Source: Epiperipatus broadwayi (lineage: Eukaryota > Onychophora > Udeonychophora > Euonychophora > Peripatidae). Taken from it: a stretch of DNA of 64,000 bases. Shown here piece after piece: positions 63,041 through 64,000 of the stretch (its first letter is position 1; the number at the start of each line of letters is the position of its first letter). Below the pieces are notes generated by a model, which saw nothing but the letters and a program-made list of their open reading frames with translations, searched no databases and had not been told where the DNA came from. Made by a program: the position numbers and the translations under genes. The stretch lies in the NCBI GenBank assembly GCA_028023455.1, contig JAQFVV010012395.1, positions 4,462,001 through 4,526,000 on the forward strand, given 5' to 3'.

Positions 63041-64000
63041 ACAAGTTATTTTCTAATGCGAACGCATAAAATCCGTCGTTATTTGTTAATTCCGTAGTCT
63101 TGATGGCCGTATACCGTAGTATGTGCGTTTTTTACTATTATTCTAACGATATTACATATATACATTTGTAAGTTTTGTTGAGATAAAGAGGGAGGGGGAT
63201 GGCATGCTACCCACTTTTAGTACTATAACGGAAAATAATAAACTTGCCGGGATGTTTTTTTGTTGCTCTCATAAAACGCCTTTATTTTATATAGAAGAAA
63301 TATATGCGTATATATATATTTTATCTAAACAAAGCATATCTATCTATCTTGGAATCCTAAACCGGCAGCGAAATGTTAATGCCACCTCCTCTTCTATTCT
63401 TCCTCAAAAACAATAAATGGATGTTCGCGATCATATTATTTTTACTATCACTGTGTGTGTTTATTCAACTTCGAGAGCATCTTTACACAGTTTTCTGATC
63501 TAGTTTTGAAGGATAATTGTCCCAGCCATGGGAAAGTTCATTCTTTCCTTAGGGGTATGAAGAGGCGGAGTTGCTTGTTTTTCAAGGATTTCCAGTTCAT
63601 GATGTTAATTATGGGAAATAAATCATGTGTTATTTTTTTTTTTTTTTTTAGTATGGAATTGACAGCCATTCTGGCAGAACTCCAACATAAGTGAGTCACC
63701 TTCCAACAGCAGCAGTTTGATTTCATGGGAGGTGTGTCATCCCTCCGAATCCCGTTCATTCATGTTCTCCGTAACACCATCACAAAATCTGATGTTTATT
63801 CACGCAGGTAGGCCTCCTTTTTGATTAGGGCTAAATCCACTAATTCATTAAATTTAAAAAAAAAAAAAAATTCTTGCAGTCCGCTGAGAGATGTTATGCT
63901 GCTTTGACAGATTGGAGAAGAAAAAGCGCATATCGGTTAAGCGTTGCTATTCATTCGCATAGCCAAAATTCTGCGCTCAGATCAATAAGATTTTTTGATC
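63041..64000 (+). other. CpG-richer region with exon-like segments at window edge
   Basis: CpG becomes frequent from about 63055. A block at 63651-63690 follows a long T tract plus AG, starts T-ATG and encodes MELTAILAELQH up to a consensus GTGAGT donor. A second block at 63716-63807 lies between CAGCAGCAG and CAG|GTAGGC and is open in two frames. A third starts at 63881 after TTCTTGCAG and is open to the window end as SAERCYAALTDWRRKSAYRL and on. The phases do not all agree, so a single gene model cannot be built. None is recognised. This may be the 5' end of a gene that continues past the window. Confidence 0.3.

Noticed and set aside
1-64000. CRISPR arrays, rRNA and functional tRNA genes
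   Set aside because: No regularly spaced repeats, rRNA cores or complete tRNA cloverleafs were seen. tRNA-like pieces all sit in SINEs.

Overview
The window is AT-rich, non-coding-dominated eukaryotic DNA. It has no operons, no long intact genes, many short homopolymer runs, CpG scarcity over most of its length, and a dense mix of decayed transposable elements. It most resembles an invertebrate animal with a methylated, repeat-rich, large-intron genome. A mollusc is my best guess, but this is inference and no gene here proves the lineage.

Layout. (1) 1-7066: a degenerate Ty3/Gypsy LTR retrotransposon on the + strand. Its long 5' LTR (about 1.8 kb, first ~86 bp outside the window) is followed by a primer-binding site near 1717, broken gag and pol (protease, reverse transcriptase, RNase H, integrase), a polypurine tract and a 3' LTR that stops after ~575 bp. 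(2) 7-19 kb: gene-free DNA with a relic RTE-type LINE, direct repeats, several large inverted repeats (9.5-10.1 kb, 12.5-13.6 kb, 14.0-14.25 kb, 16.1-16.5 kb) and tandem duplications. (3) 19.84-41.1 kb: two short exon-like blocks on the + strand (19844-19898 and 41035-41099) with compatible splice phase. Read together they look like the 3' end of a protein-coding gene with a ~21 kb intron: a SUMO-interaction-like motif, then a basic tail, a stop and AATAAA. The intron holds a hAT element with perfect 8-bp target duplication (23.9 kb), a foldback element (26.2 kb), a tRNA-derived SINE (31.4 kb), a LINE copy (32.4-35.1 kb) and another hAT-like element (38.1 kb). (4) 41.4-43.9 kb: a second, better preserved copy of the same LINE family on the - strand. 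(5) 43.9-46.1 kb: a CpG-richer, higher-GC stretch that may be a promoter-type region. (6) 46-53.8 kb: a Penelope-like GIY-YIG fragment, two near-perfect foldback elements and old SINEs. (7) 53.87-56.41 kb: an essentially full-length hAT transposon whose ends and transposase match the SPIN (Space Invader) family, which is known for horizontal transfer between distant animals. The transposase is on the - strand and broken. (8) 56.4-63 kb: two more SINEs and LINE relics. (9) 63.0-64.0 kb: a CpG-richer stretch with exon-like segments that may be the start of another gene.

Almost everything recognisable is mobile DNA, and all recognisable element proteins are broken. The best candidates for a second look are the SPIN copy, the two-exon gene tail, the foldback elements and the nested direct/inverted repeat at 11.9-13.9 kb. 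All identities come from reading motifs by eye. No alignment or database search was run.
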